This document shows, in pieces, positions 53,412 through 62,551 of a DNA stretch of 64,000 bases. The notes beneath the pieces were generated by a model. That model worked only from the letters and a program-made list of their open reading frames with translations, did no database searches and was not told the DNA's origin. The stretch lies in contig CAKUYZ010000002.1 in the NCBI GenBank assembly GCA_934717675.1, positions 62,001-126,000 of the forward strand. Direction: 5' to 3'. Position numbers and translations under genes: made by a program. Each line of letters begins with the position of its first letter. The stretch's first letter is position 1. The stretch is from an uncultured Bacteroidales bacterium (GTDB lineage Bacteria > Bacteroidota > Bacteroidia > Bacteroidales > Marinilabiliaceae).

Positions 53412-54173
53412 TTACTTTATCAATCCCCTGCGCTTCAGCTCCTCCAAATCTTCTGGAGTGTCTATGCTCAGGCTCTCAAGCTCTGTCTCCAAGGCTTTTA
53501 TGCTATATCCGTTCTCTAGCCATCGCAGCTGCTCCAGGCTCTCGCATTTTTCCAAATCGCCCGGCTGCAACTTGGTCAGCTCATGGAGCGTCACTGTGCG
53601 GTAGGCGTATAGGCCAATGTGGTTCCAAAACTTGTGGGCCGTCAGCCAGTCATGCTCGGCCACGCCGCGGAGGTAGGGTATTGGGCTGCGGCTGAAATAC
53701 AAGGCGTTGCCCTGTGCGCTCACCACCACTTTGGGTTTGTTGGGGTTGAACAGGTCCTCACTCTTGTCGGCGTGCTTCACCAGGGTGGCAATCTGCACGC
53801 GCTCGTCGTCAAAGGCGCTTGTCAGCAGGTTCACTTGGCGCGGGCTGATGAAAGGCTCGTCGCCCTGAATGTTCACCACCACTCCGTAGTTGCGCCCGTC
53901 TTCCGCCTCCACCTTGCTGGCGGCCTCGGCGCATCGGTCCGTGCCGCTCCTGTGTTGCGTCGATGTCATCACCACGCGCCCGCCAAAGGCCTCCACGGCG
54001 CGGGCAATCCGGGTGTCGTCAGTGGCCACGGCCACGTGAGGCAAGGCTTCGCGCACTTGCTCATACACCCTCTGAATCATTAGCTTGCCGCCAATGTCGG
54101 CCAACGGTTTCCCTGGGAAACGCGTAGACGCGTAGCGCGCCGGGATGAGGCCCAGTATCTCTCTCTTGTCCAT
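53412..54173 (-). CDS. kdsB: 3-deoxy-manno-octulosonate (CMP-KDO) cytidylyltransferase
   Basis: Activates KDO with CTP to CMP-KDO for the inner core of lipopolysaccharide. 253 aa, typical length. The nucleotide-binding start is GLIPARYASTRFPGKPLADIGG, with HRSGTDRCAEA and the metal-binding VVNIQGDEPFI further on, and PYLRGVAEHDW-type elements later in the sequence. It is transcribed away from the sigma-54 regulator; the two starts are only 62 nt apart. Confidence 0.96.
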   Translation of the reverse strand: MDKREILGLIPARYASTRFPGKPLADIGGKLMIQRVYEQVREALPHVAVATDDTRIARAVEAFGGRVVMTSTQHRSGTDRCAEAASKVEAEDGRNYGVVVNIQGDEPFISPRQVNLLTSAFDDERVQIATLVKHADKSEDLFNPNKPKVVVSAQGNALYFSRSPIPYLRGVAEHDWLTAHKFWNHIGLYAYRTVTLHELTKLQPGDLEKCESLEQLRWLENGYSIKALETELESLSIDTPEDLEELKRRGLIK

Positions 54174-54183
54174 TTCTGTCCTG

Positions 54184-54215
54184 TTTTTATCTCTCGGTAA
54201 AAGTAGTTAATTTTG
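54184..54215 (+). promoter_or_regulatory. Promoter of the sigma-54 activator gene, overlapping the divergent kdsB promoter
   Basis: TTTT (54184-54187), 20-nt spacer, TAATTTTG (54208-54215; full -7 match). The start codon at 54236 follows about 20 nt later. On the minus strand the same spacer holds TACTTTTA (54198-54205), a 7-of-8 -7 box for kdsB. Confidence 0.55.
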
Positions 54216-54235
54216 ATGTCTGATAATTTCGCCCG

Positions 54236-55552
54236 ATGGATAATTTGGAAATCAAAGCGCGTTTCGGCATCGTCGGCAACGACCCTGAGCTTCTCCGGGC
54301 CATAGACACCGCCGTGCAGGTGGCTCCCATTCAGCTCTCCGTCCTCATCATCGGTGAGAGCGGCACAGGCAAGGAGGTCTTCCCGCAAATAATCCACGCG
54401 TTCAGCACCCGCAAGCACAGGCCCTACGTGGCCGTCAACTGCGGAGCCATCCCGGAAGGCACCATAGACTCCGAACTTTTCGGCCACGAGAAGGGCGCCT
54501 TCACGGGCGCGCTCAACGAGCGTAAGGGCTATTTCGAGGAGGCCGACACCGGCACCATCTTTCTCGATGAGATAGGTGAGCTGCCGTTGGCCACGCAGGC
54601 CAAGCTCCTCAGGGTCTTGGAGAAAGGCGAATATATGCGCGTGGGATCCTCTGTCGTCAAGAAGACCGACGTCCGCATCGTGGCCGCCACCAATGTCGAT
54701 CTTGAGAAGGCCATAGCCGAGGGCCGCTTCCGCGAAGACCTCTTTTACAGGCTCAACGGCGTCATGGTCCGCATCCCGCCCCTGCGCAAGAGGCTGGCCG
54801 ACATCCCCGAGCTGTTCCATAAGTTCACGAGCGATTTCTCCGACCACAACCACATACCGCCCGTCAGGCTCACGCCTGAGGCCCTGCAGGCGCTCATGTC
54901 CTACTCTTGGCCGGGCAACGTCCGCCAGCTCAAGAATGTGGCGGATCAGCTCACCGTCCTGGCCCCGGATCGCACTGTCAGCGCCGAGGTCATGAGACGC
55001 TTCATCCCCCAGACAAGGCCGGCCGAGAGGCCCGTCCTGCTCCCGCAAGTGGAGGGGGCGCAAAACGCGTCGTTCAATTCAGACCGCGAGCTGCTCTACA
55101 AGGTTCTCTTCGATATGCGCAACGACGTCAACGACCTCAAGAGGCTCGTCCTCGCCCTGCTCAATGGAGACGGCGCGCACCTCAGCCAGGAGGATATGAA
55201 GATTGTGCAGAAGCTATATCCCGCGGGCAAACCCGCCGACATTGACGCCACGGCCACCAACACTGGCGAGACGGAGATTCACCAGGTGGAGAAGATTGAC
55301 CATATATCGCCAGTCTCTTTCCATAAGGGTGTGGTGGACATCGTGCCGGTGCGCTCGTCAGAAGTCGCGGACACGCCCTATGAGAGCGCGGCGGAAAATA
55401 ATGACATACCCTCGCTCGCCGAGAGTGAGAAAGAGTTGATAAAGAGGGCGTTGGCCAAATATAAGAACAACCGCCGCAGGGTGGCCAAGGAGCTGCAGAT
55501 CTCCGAGAGGACGCTCTATCGCAAAATCCATGACTATGGCATTGAAGATTAG
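54236..55552 (+). CDS. Sigma-54-dependent transcriptional activator (no receiver domain)
   Basis: 438 aa. The AAA+ domain starts almost at the N-terminus: Walker A GESGTGKE (about 38-45), the sigma-54 contact loop GAFTGA (about 85-90), Walker B TIFLDEIGELP, and the sensor arginines in RLNGVMVRIPPLRKR. A variable linker (about 260-395) leads to a Fis-type helix-turn-helix (about 395-438, RVAKELQISERTLYRKI). It lacks a regulatory receiver, PAS or GAF domain, so its input is unknown, perhaps a partner protein. It is joined to lptE by overlap, an arrangement common in Bacteroidota, suggesting envelope regulation. No rpoN is in the window. Confidence 0.9.
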   Translation: MDNLEIKARFGIVGNDPELLRAIDTAVQVAPIQLSVLIIGESGTGKEVFPQIIHAFSTRKHRPYVAVNCGAIPEGTIDSELFGHEKGAFTGALNERKGYFEEADTGTIFLDEIGELPLATQAKLLRVLEKGEYMRVGSSVVKKTDVRIVAATNVDLEKAIAEGRFREDLFYRLNGVMVRIPPLRKRLADIPELFHKFTSDFSDHNHIPPVRLTPEALQALMSYSWPGNVRQLKNVADQLTVLAPDRTVSAEVMRRFIPQTRPAERPVLLPQVEGAQNASFNSDRELLYKVLFDMRNDVNDLKRLVLALLNGDGAHLSQEDMKIVQKLYPAGKPADIDATATNTGETEIHQVEKIDHISPVSFHKGVVDIVPVRSSEVADTPYESAAENNDIPSLAESEKELIKRALAKYKNNRRRVAKELQISERTLYRKIHDYGIED

Positions 55553-56060
55553 CCGCGCGCTGCGTCGTTGCGTGGCCGCTTTGGCCGCCTCGCTCGCCCT
55601 CACGGCCTGCACCGTGTCCATCACCATGAGCGGAGCTTCCATCCCAGAGAATCTGAACACGTTTTCCGTCCAGTATATCAACAACAGGGCCCCGCTCGTC
55701 AACCCCGACCTGAGCTCCACGCTCACCGAGGGGCTGAAAGACAGAATCCAAAATGAGTCAAGGCTCTCGCTCGTCAACGAGGGCGGCGATGTCGATTTCT
55801 CAGGAGACATCACTTCCTACACCACCAAGCCCATGGCTCTCAAGGCCGATGCCGTCTCCGCGCAGACAAGGCTCACCGTCTCCGTCAAAATCCGTTGCCG
55901 CAACGCCAAGGATCCCAAGAAAGACTGGGAGCAGTCGTTCAGCGCATATCAAGACTACGACTCCGAGAACAACCTTGCCGACGTGGAGTCAGACCTCGTC
56001 CAGCTCATTGTTGAGGAGCTGACGGAGAACATCTTCAACAAGGCCTTCGCCGACTGGTAG
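55536..56060 (+). CDS. lptE: LPS-assembly lipoprotein LptE
   Basis: 174 aa lipoprotein (lipobox ALTAC near residue 25) that plugs the LptD barrel at the outer membrane to insert lipopolysaccharide. The Bacteroidota LptE form shows TVSITMSGASIP just after the Cys and FSVQYINNRAPLVNPDLSS, then LTEGLKDRIQNESRLSLV. The ATG at 55536 overlaps the regulator gene by 17 nt (another ATG at 55530 is possible). Its known neighbours, sigma-54 activator and secG, support the call. Confidence 0.88.
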   Translation: MALKISRALRRCVAALAASLALTACTVSITMSGASIPENLNTFSVQYINNRAPLVNPDLSSTLTEGLKDRIQNESRLSLVNEGGDVDFSGDITSYTTKPMALKADAVSAQTRLTVSVKIRCRNAKDPKKDWEQSFSAYQDYDSENNLADVESDLVQLIVEELTENIFNKAFADW

Positions 56061-56079
56061 CCGGGAGCTTTTCTGCCGT

Positions 56080-56967
56080 ATGAACAAAGAGTCTTTCTAC
56101 GCAGCCATAGACAACCCGTCGGCCATCACGCCCGAACTTGTAGATCAACTCGCGGCCACGCTGCGCCAGTTCCCTTACTTCCATGCGGGCTGGATGCTCA
56201 TGGCCAAAGGGCTGAGCGTCACGGGTAGTGTGCATTTCGCCGCGGGCCTGAAGCAAGCCGCCGCCCATGTGTGGGATCGTGGCGCGCTCTATTGGCTCGT
56301 CCACAACCGCTATGACAAGCTCCCCGTCCCGCCCGCGGCCAAGCGGACGGCCGTGGCCGACGCCTCGGCGCGACCTCAAAAGGAGGGCGGCGTCACACAG
56401 CCAGGGCAGGGCCCCGCGGCCGCCACTGATGCGCCGGCCGCCCAGGCCCCTGCCGCCCGGGCGGCGGTGTTCGCGCCCGTCACGCCACTCCACGCGGCCG
56501 AGGCCGACGATGTGGCCGATGAGCTAGGCCTCCTTGTCTCAGACGATGCCCGTGGCCAGTCCACATATCAAATTGAGGATATTGACAGTCATTTCTGTCG
56601 TCCCGATGAGAGATATACTTTTACCGATTGGCTAGACTACGCCTGTCAGCTCCAGACCATAAGCCAAGAGGAGACGAGGCAGAAGCACAGAGGGCAAGAT
56701 CTGATAGACCGATTCCTGAGCGCCGGAGACGAACTCATTGTGCCTCAGCAGCCAGACAAGGCGCAAACGGTTGACGCCAAAAAGATTGAGGACGAGAGTG
56801 TCCGCGAAAACGACGACATCCTCACTGAGACTCTCGCCTCCATCTACCTCAAACAGAAGCAATATGCCCGAGCCATTAACATATTTAAAAAGCTAAGTTT
56901 GAAATATCCCGAAAAAAGTGGTTACTTTGCCGCTCGAATATCGGAAATCGAAAATCGTAATCCATAA
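56080..56967 (+). CDS. Conserved Bacteroidales protein of unknown function between lptE and secG
   Basis: 295 aa, no signal peptide. I do not recognise a named domain. The N-terminal part (about 1-90) is helical, with FPYFHAGWMLMAKGL resembling a TPR-like helix pair. The middle (about 90-150) is rich in Ala and Pro and likely disordered. The C-terminus has TLASIYLKQKQYARAINIFKKLSLKYPEKSGYF, a good TPR-type pair. Such a protein is regularly found at this position in Bacteroidales. It may assist envelope or secretion work, but that is inferred only from its neighbours. Confidence 0.75.
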   Translation: MNKESFYAAIDNPSAITPELVDQLAATLRQFPYFHAGWMLMAKGLSVTGSVHFAAGLKQAAAHVWDRGALYWLVHNRYDKLPVPPAAKRTAVADASARPQKEGGVTQPGQGPAAATDAPAAQAPAARAAVFAPVTPLHAAEADDVADELGLLVSDDARGQSTYQIEDIDSHFCRPDERYTFTDWLDYACQLQTISQEETRQKHRGQDLIDRFLSAGDELIVPQQPDKAQTVDAKKIEDESVRENDDILTETLASIYLKQKQYARAINIFKKLSLKYPEKSGYFAARISEIENRNP

Positions 56968-56976
56968 AACAACAAG

Positions 56977-57378
56977 ATGTTCCAAACTGTAATATGGCTG
57001 ATGATCATCGTCAGCGTCTTCATGATCATCATAGTCCTCGTGCAGAGGTCCAAGGGTGGCGGCCTCAACCAGAGCTTCGCCAGCCAAACCCAGATTATGG
57101 GCGTCCGCAAGTCAACTGACTTCGTAGAGAAGGCCACGTGGACTCTTGCGGCCCTCCTCTTCGTCTTCTCTCTCGTCTCCGTGGCTTTCATACCGTCCGG
57201 TGTCCAGGGAGCTACGCAAGACTCTGGCCTCGACCAGCTCCTGGAGAACCGCAGCGCCAACACTCAGGGCGCGGCCCCTTCTTTTGACGCTCAAGCGCCC
57301 GAGGCTCCCGCAGCGCAGCCAACCGGTGCACAGGATGCTTCTGCTCCCGCCGAGGGCCAGACCGAGAAGGCCGAGTAG
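56977..57378 (+). CDS. secG: Preprotein translocase subunit SecG
   Basis: 133 aa inner-membrane subunit of SecYEG. Two membrane helices (about 4-24 and 53-72) flank the conserved loop VLVQRSKGGGLNQSFASQ. The C-terminal 60 residues are rich in Ala, Pro and Gln, the extended tail common in Bacteroidota SecG. It ends the sigma-54 activator-lptE-unknown-secG operon, and a terminator lies 75 nt further on. Confidence 0.93.
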   Translation: MFQTVIWLMIIVSVFMIIIVLVQRSKGGGLNQSFASQTQIMGVRKSTDFVEKATWTLAALLFVFSLVSVAFIPSGVQGATQDSGLDQLLENRSANTQGAAPSFDAQAPEAPAAQPTGAQDASAPAEGQTEKAE

Positions 57379-57451
57379 GACTTTCTTAACGGGAATGACA
57401 GCACAGCCAGACAGCGGCGCGCAAGCCGTGGCAAACTGAAAAATACTCTCC

Positions 57452-57498
57452 GGGGCGGATGCGCATCTCCTGCGCCTCCGCCCCTTAATTCTTTTTTT
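57452..57498 (+). terminator. Strong terminator directly before topA
   Basis: GGGGCGGA (57452-57459) pairs with TCCGCCCC (57477-57484), with an inner TGCGC/GCGC helix, followed by TTAATTCTTTTTTT. The T-run ends about 10 nt before the topA ATG. Confidence 0.88.
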
Positions 57499-57507
57499 AC
57501 CCGCCAC

Positions 57508-59970
57508 ATGGCAAAAAACTCCAACTACCAGCTCGTCATAGTCGAGTCTCCCGCCAAGGCCAAGACCATAGGCCAGTTCCTTGGCGACGACTTCATCGTC
57601 AAGTCCAGCTACGGGCACATCCGCGACCTCCAGAAGAACAATTTCGGCGTGGATGTCAAAAACGACTTTGCCCCGCTCTACGTCATCCCCGATGACAAGA
57701 AACAGGTGGTTGCCGAACTCTCCAAGCTCGCCTCGTCGGCGCAGTGCGTATGGCTCGCATCCGATGAAGACCGCGAGGGAGAGGCCATATCGTGGCACTT
57801 GGCTGTGGTGCTGGGGCTCGATGTCACGTCCACCAAGCGAATTGTCTTTCACGAGATCACAAAAGGTGCCATCCTGAAGGCCATCAAGACGCCCCGCCAC
57901 ATCAACATGAACCTTGTCGACGCCCAGCAGGCCCGCCGAGTCTTGGACAGGCTCGTGGGCTTCGAGCTGTCTCCCGTCTTGTGGCACAAGGTCATGCCCA
58001 AGCTCTCGGCCGGGCGTGTGCAGTCCGTGGCCGTGCGCATTTTGGTCGATAGGGAGAGGGAGATCATAGCTTTCAAACCAAAGTCTGGTTTCTCCACGTC
58101 CGCCACGTTCTCCATCACGGCCAAAGACGGCAAGGCCTACCTGATCCACGCCGAGCTGACTCCGCGCTTTGAAGATATCGACCAGACGGAGCAATTCATG
58201 AAGCGGTGCGCCAACGCCAATTTCCAAGTCTCGGCCGTGGAGAGCAAGCAGCTCACGCGCAAGCCGGCCCCGCCTTTCACCACCTCCACGCTCCAGCAAG
58301 AGGCCAGCCGCAAGCTCGGCATGTCGGTGCAACTCACCATGATGACCGCGCAGTCTCTCTACGAGGCCGGACTCATCACATACATGCGTACCGACTCCGT
58401 CAACCTCTCCGACACTGCCCTTGAGGCCACACGGGGCATGATATGCGCCACCATGGGCGAGAAATATCATCAGAGGAGGCAGTTCAAGACCGACACCAAA
58501 GGAGCGCAGGAGGCCCATGAGGCCATACGCCCCACCGTGTTTGAAAATCAGACCATTGACGGCACGCCCACGGAGCAGCGACTTTACAAACTGATCTGGA
58601 ATCGTGCCGTGGCCTCGCAGATGGCCGACGCGCAAATTGAGCGCACATCCATATCCATCGCCTCGCCAGACCCCAAGGAGCGTTTCATCGCCTCGGCCGA
58701 TGTCATCAAGTTCGATGGCTTCATGAAGCTATATATTGAGGGAGATGACAATGACGACGCCTCCGACAGCCCCACGGCCGTGCTGCCTAGCGTGGAGGTG
58801 GGAGACGCGCTCGCGCTCTCCACGCTATATAGCCGCGAGAGGTGGACGCAGAGGCCTTCGCGATATAACGAGGCGGCGCTGGTCAAAAAGTTGGAGGAGA
58901 TGGGCATAGGCCGCCCGTCAACCTACGCGCCAACCATATCCACCATCCAAAACCGCGGCTATGTGGTCAAAGAGTCGCGAGAGGGCGCGCCGCGCTCCTA
59001 TCGGGCTCTCACGCTCCGCGACGGGGCTGTGATACGCTCCCAAGCCACGGAAAACTCCGGCGTTGAAAAAAACAAGCTCTTCCCCACTGATGTGGGCATG
59101 GTCGTCACGGACTTCCTGCTCAAGCAGTTCGATGAGGTCATGAGCTATGACTTCACGGCCAACGTGGAGAAGCAGTTCGATGAGATTGCCGAGGGCAAGC
59201 TCCGTTGGCAGACGGTGATTGAGGATTTCTATCGCCCCTTCCACCATCAGGTAGACTCCACCATGGAGCAGTCTCACAAAAGCACGGGGGAGAGGCTCTT
59301 AGGCACCGACCCCGCTTCTGGCGAGCCCGTCTCGGTGCGCATAGGCCGTTTTGGCCCAATGGCGCAGATCGGCGAGACCACGGAAGACGGCCCCAAGCCG
59401 CGCTTCGCCTCGCTGCGGAAAGACCAGCACATCGAGACCATAACGCTGCAAGACGCCCTCAAACTCTTTGAGTTGCCAAGAAACATCGGGACATTTGAAG
59501 ACAAAGACGTCGTCATCGGCACAGGCCGCTTCGGCCCCTACGTCCGCCACGATGGCAAGTTCGTCTCGCTTAAGAAAGAAGACGACCCCTACACCATAAC
59601 GCTCGCCGAGGCCATCCGGCGCATTGAGGACAAGCGCGAGGCCGATCGGAACAAGATCATCAAGGCCTTCGAGCAAAACCCGGACCTAAAGGTGCAAAAC
59701 GGCAGGTGGGGGCCCTACATTGCCTATGGCAAGGCCAACGTCAAGATCCCCAAGGGAATCGACGCCGCCGCGCTCACCTACGAGCAGTGCATGGAGCTCT
59801 GCGAGCAGCAAGGTGCCGACCCCACAAAGAAAAAGTCTAGGTTCTCAAAAGCTTCTGCCTCAAAAGATAAAACGGAAGAGGCTGAAAAAGAGACTACTAA
59901 GAAAAAGACTACAAAGACGTCCGCCAAATCGTCTTCTGCAAACGCAACACACAAAAAGGAAAAAGCGTAA
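57508..59970 (+). CDS. topA: DNA topoisomerase I (type IA)
   Basis: Relaxes negative supercoils by single-strand passage. 820 aa. The TOPRIM domain starts at the N-terminus (VIVESPAKAKTIG; acidic DEDREGE near 92). The catalytic Tyr is in GLITYMRTDS (about residue 294). EMGIGRPSTYAPTI and the QQEASRKLGMS motif are typical. No cysteine zinc ribbons follow; instead there are three TopA C-terminal repeats (GRFGPMAQIGE, GRFGPYVRHDG, GRWGPYIAYGK), then a Lys/Ser/Thr-rich tail. The start has almost no room for a leader after the preceding terminator. Confidence 0.96.
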   Translation: MAKNSNYQLVIVESPAKAKTIGQFLGDDFIVKSSYGHIRDLQKNNFGVDVKNDFAPLYVIPDDKKQVVAELSKLASSAQCVWLASDEDREGEAISWHLAVVLGLDVTSTKRIVFHEITKGAILKAIKTPRHINMNLVDAQQARRVLDRLVGFELSPVLWHKVMPKLSAGRVQSVAVRILVDREREIIAFKPKSGFSTSATFSITAKDGKAYLIHAELTPRFEDIDQTEQFMKRCANANFQVSAVESKQLTRKPAPPFTTSTLQQEASRKLGMSVQLTMMTAQSLYEAGLITYMRTDSVNLSDTALEATRGMICATMGEKYHQRRQFKTDTKGAQEAHEAIRPTVFENQTIDGTPTEQRLYKLIWNRAVASQMADAQIERTSISIASPDPKERFIASADVIKFDGFMKLYIEGDDNDDASDSPTAVLPSVEVGDALALSTLYSRERWTQRPSRYNEAALVKKLEEMGIGRPSTYAPTISTIQNRGYVVKESREGAPRSYRALTLRDGAVIRSQATENSGVEKNKLFPTDVGMVVTDFLLKQFDEVMSYDFTANVEKQFDEIAEGKLRWQTVIEDFYRPFHHQVDSTMEQSHKSTGERLLGTDPASGEPVSVRIGRFGPMAQIGETTEDGPKPRFASLRKDQHIETITLQDALKLFELPRNIGTFEDKDVVIGTGRFGPYVRHDGKFVSLKKEDDPYTITLAEAIRRIEDKREADRNKIIKAFEQNPDLKVQNGRWGPYIAYGKANVKIPKGIDAAALTYEQCMELCEQQGADPTKKKSRFSKASASKDKTEEAEKETTKKKTTKTSAKSSSANATHKKEKA

Positions 59971-60150
59971 TAATGAGAGGCCATAGAGACGCAAACGAAA
60001 ATCGTCAAGTCCGTTATGTCCGATGAGGCAAAGATGAACCAGACGACAGACAGGGCGGGAGATGCCTTGCGCCACTTGCCGGCAAGCCCTCACAAGATTG
60101 CTCCTCCCACAGCCACTTTGAAAGATGGCTGTGCGCCAAGGAGAAAAAAT
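59971..60150 (+). other. Leader region of porP
   Basis: 180 nt. It contains a palindrome CTTGCCGGCAAG near 60077 and a perfect CACAGCCA/TGGCTGTG hairpin (about 60109-60134). An AAGGAG site at 60138-60143 lies 7 nt before a GTG at 60151. In-frame open sequence upstream (from 60016) lacks a signal peptide and is not used. Confidence 0.5.
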
Positions 60151-61128
60151 GTGAGGTTTTGCAGGACAAAGAGTGCATTATCGGCATTTTTTAGCTTAAT
60201 TTGCGTTCTAATAGGTAGCTTGGCCAAGGCGCAAAGCGAGCCTCAGTACACCGGAAGTTTCGCCATGCCGTCGGCTGTCAACCCCGCCGCCGCGGGTTGC
60301 GCGGGCCTCACGAGCGCCACGGCGGCTTTTAGGCAACAGTGGGTTGGCTTTGACGGCGCGCCGAAGCAGTTCCTCTTGAGCGTGGACACAGAGCTGGCGT
60401 TCTTGCATAACTTCCACGGCCTTGGGCTCACGGCGGTGCAAGACAAGGCGGGGCCGGTGACGGCTCTCAACCTTGCGGCATCATATAGCTACCACATCTA
60501 CCTTGACAAAGGCATCCTTGGCCTCGGTGCCAGGTTCGGTGTCTACAATGTCAAGTTCGAGTCCGGAGACCTGCGCACCTCGCCCTCCAGCCTGCAAGAT
60601 GACTACCATCAAGAGTCTGACGAGGCGTTGTCGGGGGCCGATGACAGCCAATCGGCTTTCGATGTCGGCCTTGGCGCCTTCTTCCAGTCCGAGGCCTCGT
60701 TCCTGAGCCTCTCATTGGCTCACCTGACGGCTCCCGAGCTGGAACTCAAAAACGGGGCAAGGCTCAAAGTCAGGCCTGTGCTTCTGGTCGGAGCCGGGCG
60801 GCTTCTGGGGCGCGACGTGAAGGCGCGCTCTTTCGAGCCAAGGCTCGCTTTCATGACAGATTTCGCGTCGTGGCAGCTTGAGCTTATGGCGAACTTCAAT
60901 TTCAACCGGTTCTTTTGGGCCGGGGTGGGGGTCAGGCTGCAAGACGCCATGCCTGTCGCCGCGGGAGTGAGGCTGCGAAACGGTCTCGATATCTCCTACG
61001 CCTACGACATAAGCCTCTCGAAGCTGAAGAGATACAACAGCGGATCGCACGAGATTGTGGCGCGCTACTCTTTCGACTTCGACAGGCAGAAACCCACCAA
61101 GAGGTACAAAAGCGTTAGAATACTGTAA
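60151..61128 (+). CDS. porP: Type IX secretion outer-membrane protein, PorP/SprF family
   Basis: 325 aa. The GTG start at 60151 has an unusually good AAGGAG ribosome site for this phylum and gives a proper signal peptide (hydrophobic about 10-24, ending SLAKAQ). The family start QYTGSFAMPSAVNPAAAGC follows immediately after cleavage, then the barrel-like middle and C-terminal SYDFDRQKP-type end. PorP/SprF proteins assist secretion or surface anchoring of T9SS clients such as gliding adhesins. It directly precedes gldK, as in P. gingivalis and Flavobacterium. Confidence 0.88.
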   Translation: MRFCRTKSALSAFFSLICVLIGSLAKAQSEPQYTGSFAMPSAVNPAAAGCAGLTSATAAFRQQWVGFDGAPKQFLLSVDTELAFLHNFHGLGLTAVQDKAGPVTALNLAASYSYHIYLDKGILGLGARFGVYNVKFESGDLRTSPSSLQDDYHQESDEALSGADDSQSAFDVGLGAFFQSEASFLSLSLAHLTAPELELKNGARLKVRPVLLVGAGRLLGRDVKARSFEPRLAFMTDFASWQLELMANFNFNRFFWAGVGVRLQDAMPVAAGVRLRNGLDISYAYDISLSKLKRYNSGSHEIVARYSFDFDRQKPTKRYKSVRIL

Positions 61129-61157
61129 CGAAAAACAGGACATACACACTGAATCCT

Positions 61158-62501
61158 ATGATAAGAGACGTAGCGTTTTATGCTGTGGCCTTGATGCTGA
61201 TTACGGGCTGTAGTGGAACCACCGGCGGCGAGCTTGTCGGCGTTGAGCGCGGTGCGCAGTTCTATGAACCCGATCCCTATGGCATGGTCTTCGTGCCGCA
61301 GGGCAGTTTCAACATGGGCCAGAATGAGCAGGACGTGGCCGCGCTGACCAATGCGCTAACGAAGACTGTCACCGTCCGTTCTTTCTGGATGGACGAGACT
61401 GAGATAACGAACTCCGAGTACCGCCAGTTCGTCAACTGGGTGCGCGACTCTCTTGCCCGCAAGGCTCTCGGCGAGACCAATGAGGATTTCCTCATCACCG
61501 AGGATCGGGACGGCAATCAGCTCGAGACCCCGCTCATCAACTGGGATAAGGAACTCGACTGGAAAGACCCGGAGAACCAGGAGGCTCTCGCTTTCCTTTA
61601 TTATGACGAGAGCGAGCGCTTCTTTGGCATGAAGCAGTTCGACAACCGTAAGTGGCAATACACCTACGACTGGGTGGACCTTCAACAGGCCGCCAAGCTG
61701 GAGAACAGGTTCGATCCCAACGATGGCGAGGAGGGCAAGTATCACGGCACTGTCTACGACATCAACGGCGAGGCCAAAAATCTTGAGGAGGAGGGCCGCA
61801 AGGGCTTCATCATGCATGACAAGGTCTGGGTCTACCCCGACACCCTGTGCTGGATTCAAAACTTCACCTACTCCTACAATGAGCCTCAGGCCCGTATGTA
61901 TTTCTGGCACCCGGGCTATGACACCTATCCTGTCGTCGGAGTCAACTGGAAGCAGGCCACGGCATTCTGCATATGGCGTTCCAACCTCCTCAACGACTAT
62001 CTAAAGAAGGAGCACCAGCCCATGGCCATGGACTACCGCCTCCCGACCGAGGCCGAGTGGGAATACGCCAGCCGTGGCGGCCTTGAGCATGGCATCTACC
62101 CTTGGGGTGGATACTACACGCGTAACAACCGCGGCTGCTTCGTGGCAAACTTCAAGCCCATGCGCGGCCGTTACACTGACGACGGCTCCGTCATGACCTC
62201 CGCGGTGGCTAGCTACGCGCCCAACGAGTACGGCCTCTTCGACATGGCTGGCAACGTGGCGGAGTGGACCTCTTCCGCCTACGATGAGTCTTCCTACATC
62301 TACACGCACGATATGAACCCCGACTACAAGTACAATGCGTTGCCCGATGACCCCATCGTCATGAAACGCAAAGTTGTACGTGGCGGTTCGTGGAAAGACA
62401 TCGCCTACTATCTCCAGTGCGGCACCCGCTCCTATGAGTATCAGGATAGCTCCTCTTGCTACATAGGCTTCCGTTGCGTCCGCGACTACATCGGTGAGTA
62501 G
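61158..62501 (+). CDS. gldK: Type IX secretion / gliding lipoprotein GldK (PorK)
   Basis: 447 aa lipoprotein (lipobox LITGC near residue 18). It has the formylglycine-generating-enzyme (FGE-sulfatase) fold but acts structurally: with GldN it forms the periplasmic ring of the T9SS. Fold marks: GMVFVPQGSFNMG, WMDETEITNSEYRQFV, PVVGVNWKQATAFCIWR, YRLPTEAEWEYASRGG, NEYGLFDMAGNVAEW and VVRGGSWKD. The genes around it (porP, gldL, gldM) make the call firm. Confidence 0.95.
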   Translation: MIRDVAFYAVALMLITGCSGTTGGELVGVERGAQFYEPDPYGMVFVPQGSFNMGQNEQDVAALTNALTKTVTVRSFWMDETEITNSEYRQFVNWVRDSLARKALGETNEDFLITEDRDGNQLETPLINWDKELDWKDPENQEALAFLYYDESERFFGMKQFDNRKWQYTYDWVDLQQAAKLENRFDPNDGEEGKYHGTVYDINGEAKNLEEEGRKGFIMHDKVWVYPDTLCWIQNFTYSYNEPQARMYFWHPGYDTYPVVGVNWKQATAFCIWRSNLLNDYLKKEHQPMAMDYRLPTEAEWEYASRGGLEHGIYPWGGYYTRNNRGCFVANFKPMRGRYTDDGSVMTSAVASYAPNEYGLFDMAGNVAEWTSSAYDESSYIYTHDMNPDYKYNALPDDPIVMKRKVVRGGSWKDIAYYLQCGTRSYEYQDSSSCYIGFRCVRDYIGE

Positions 62502-62551
62502 GATGTCTGGTCTCTATTAAACAGTTAACTCTATATCAAACTAAAGATCTT

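Noticed and set aside
57112..58635. 507-codon minus-strand open frame opposite secG and topA
   Set aside because: Composition-driven shadow that crosses a terminator; no family features.
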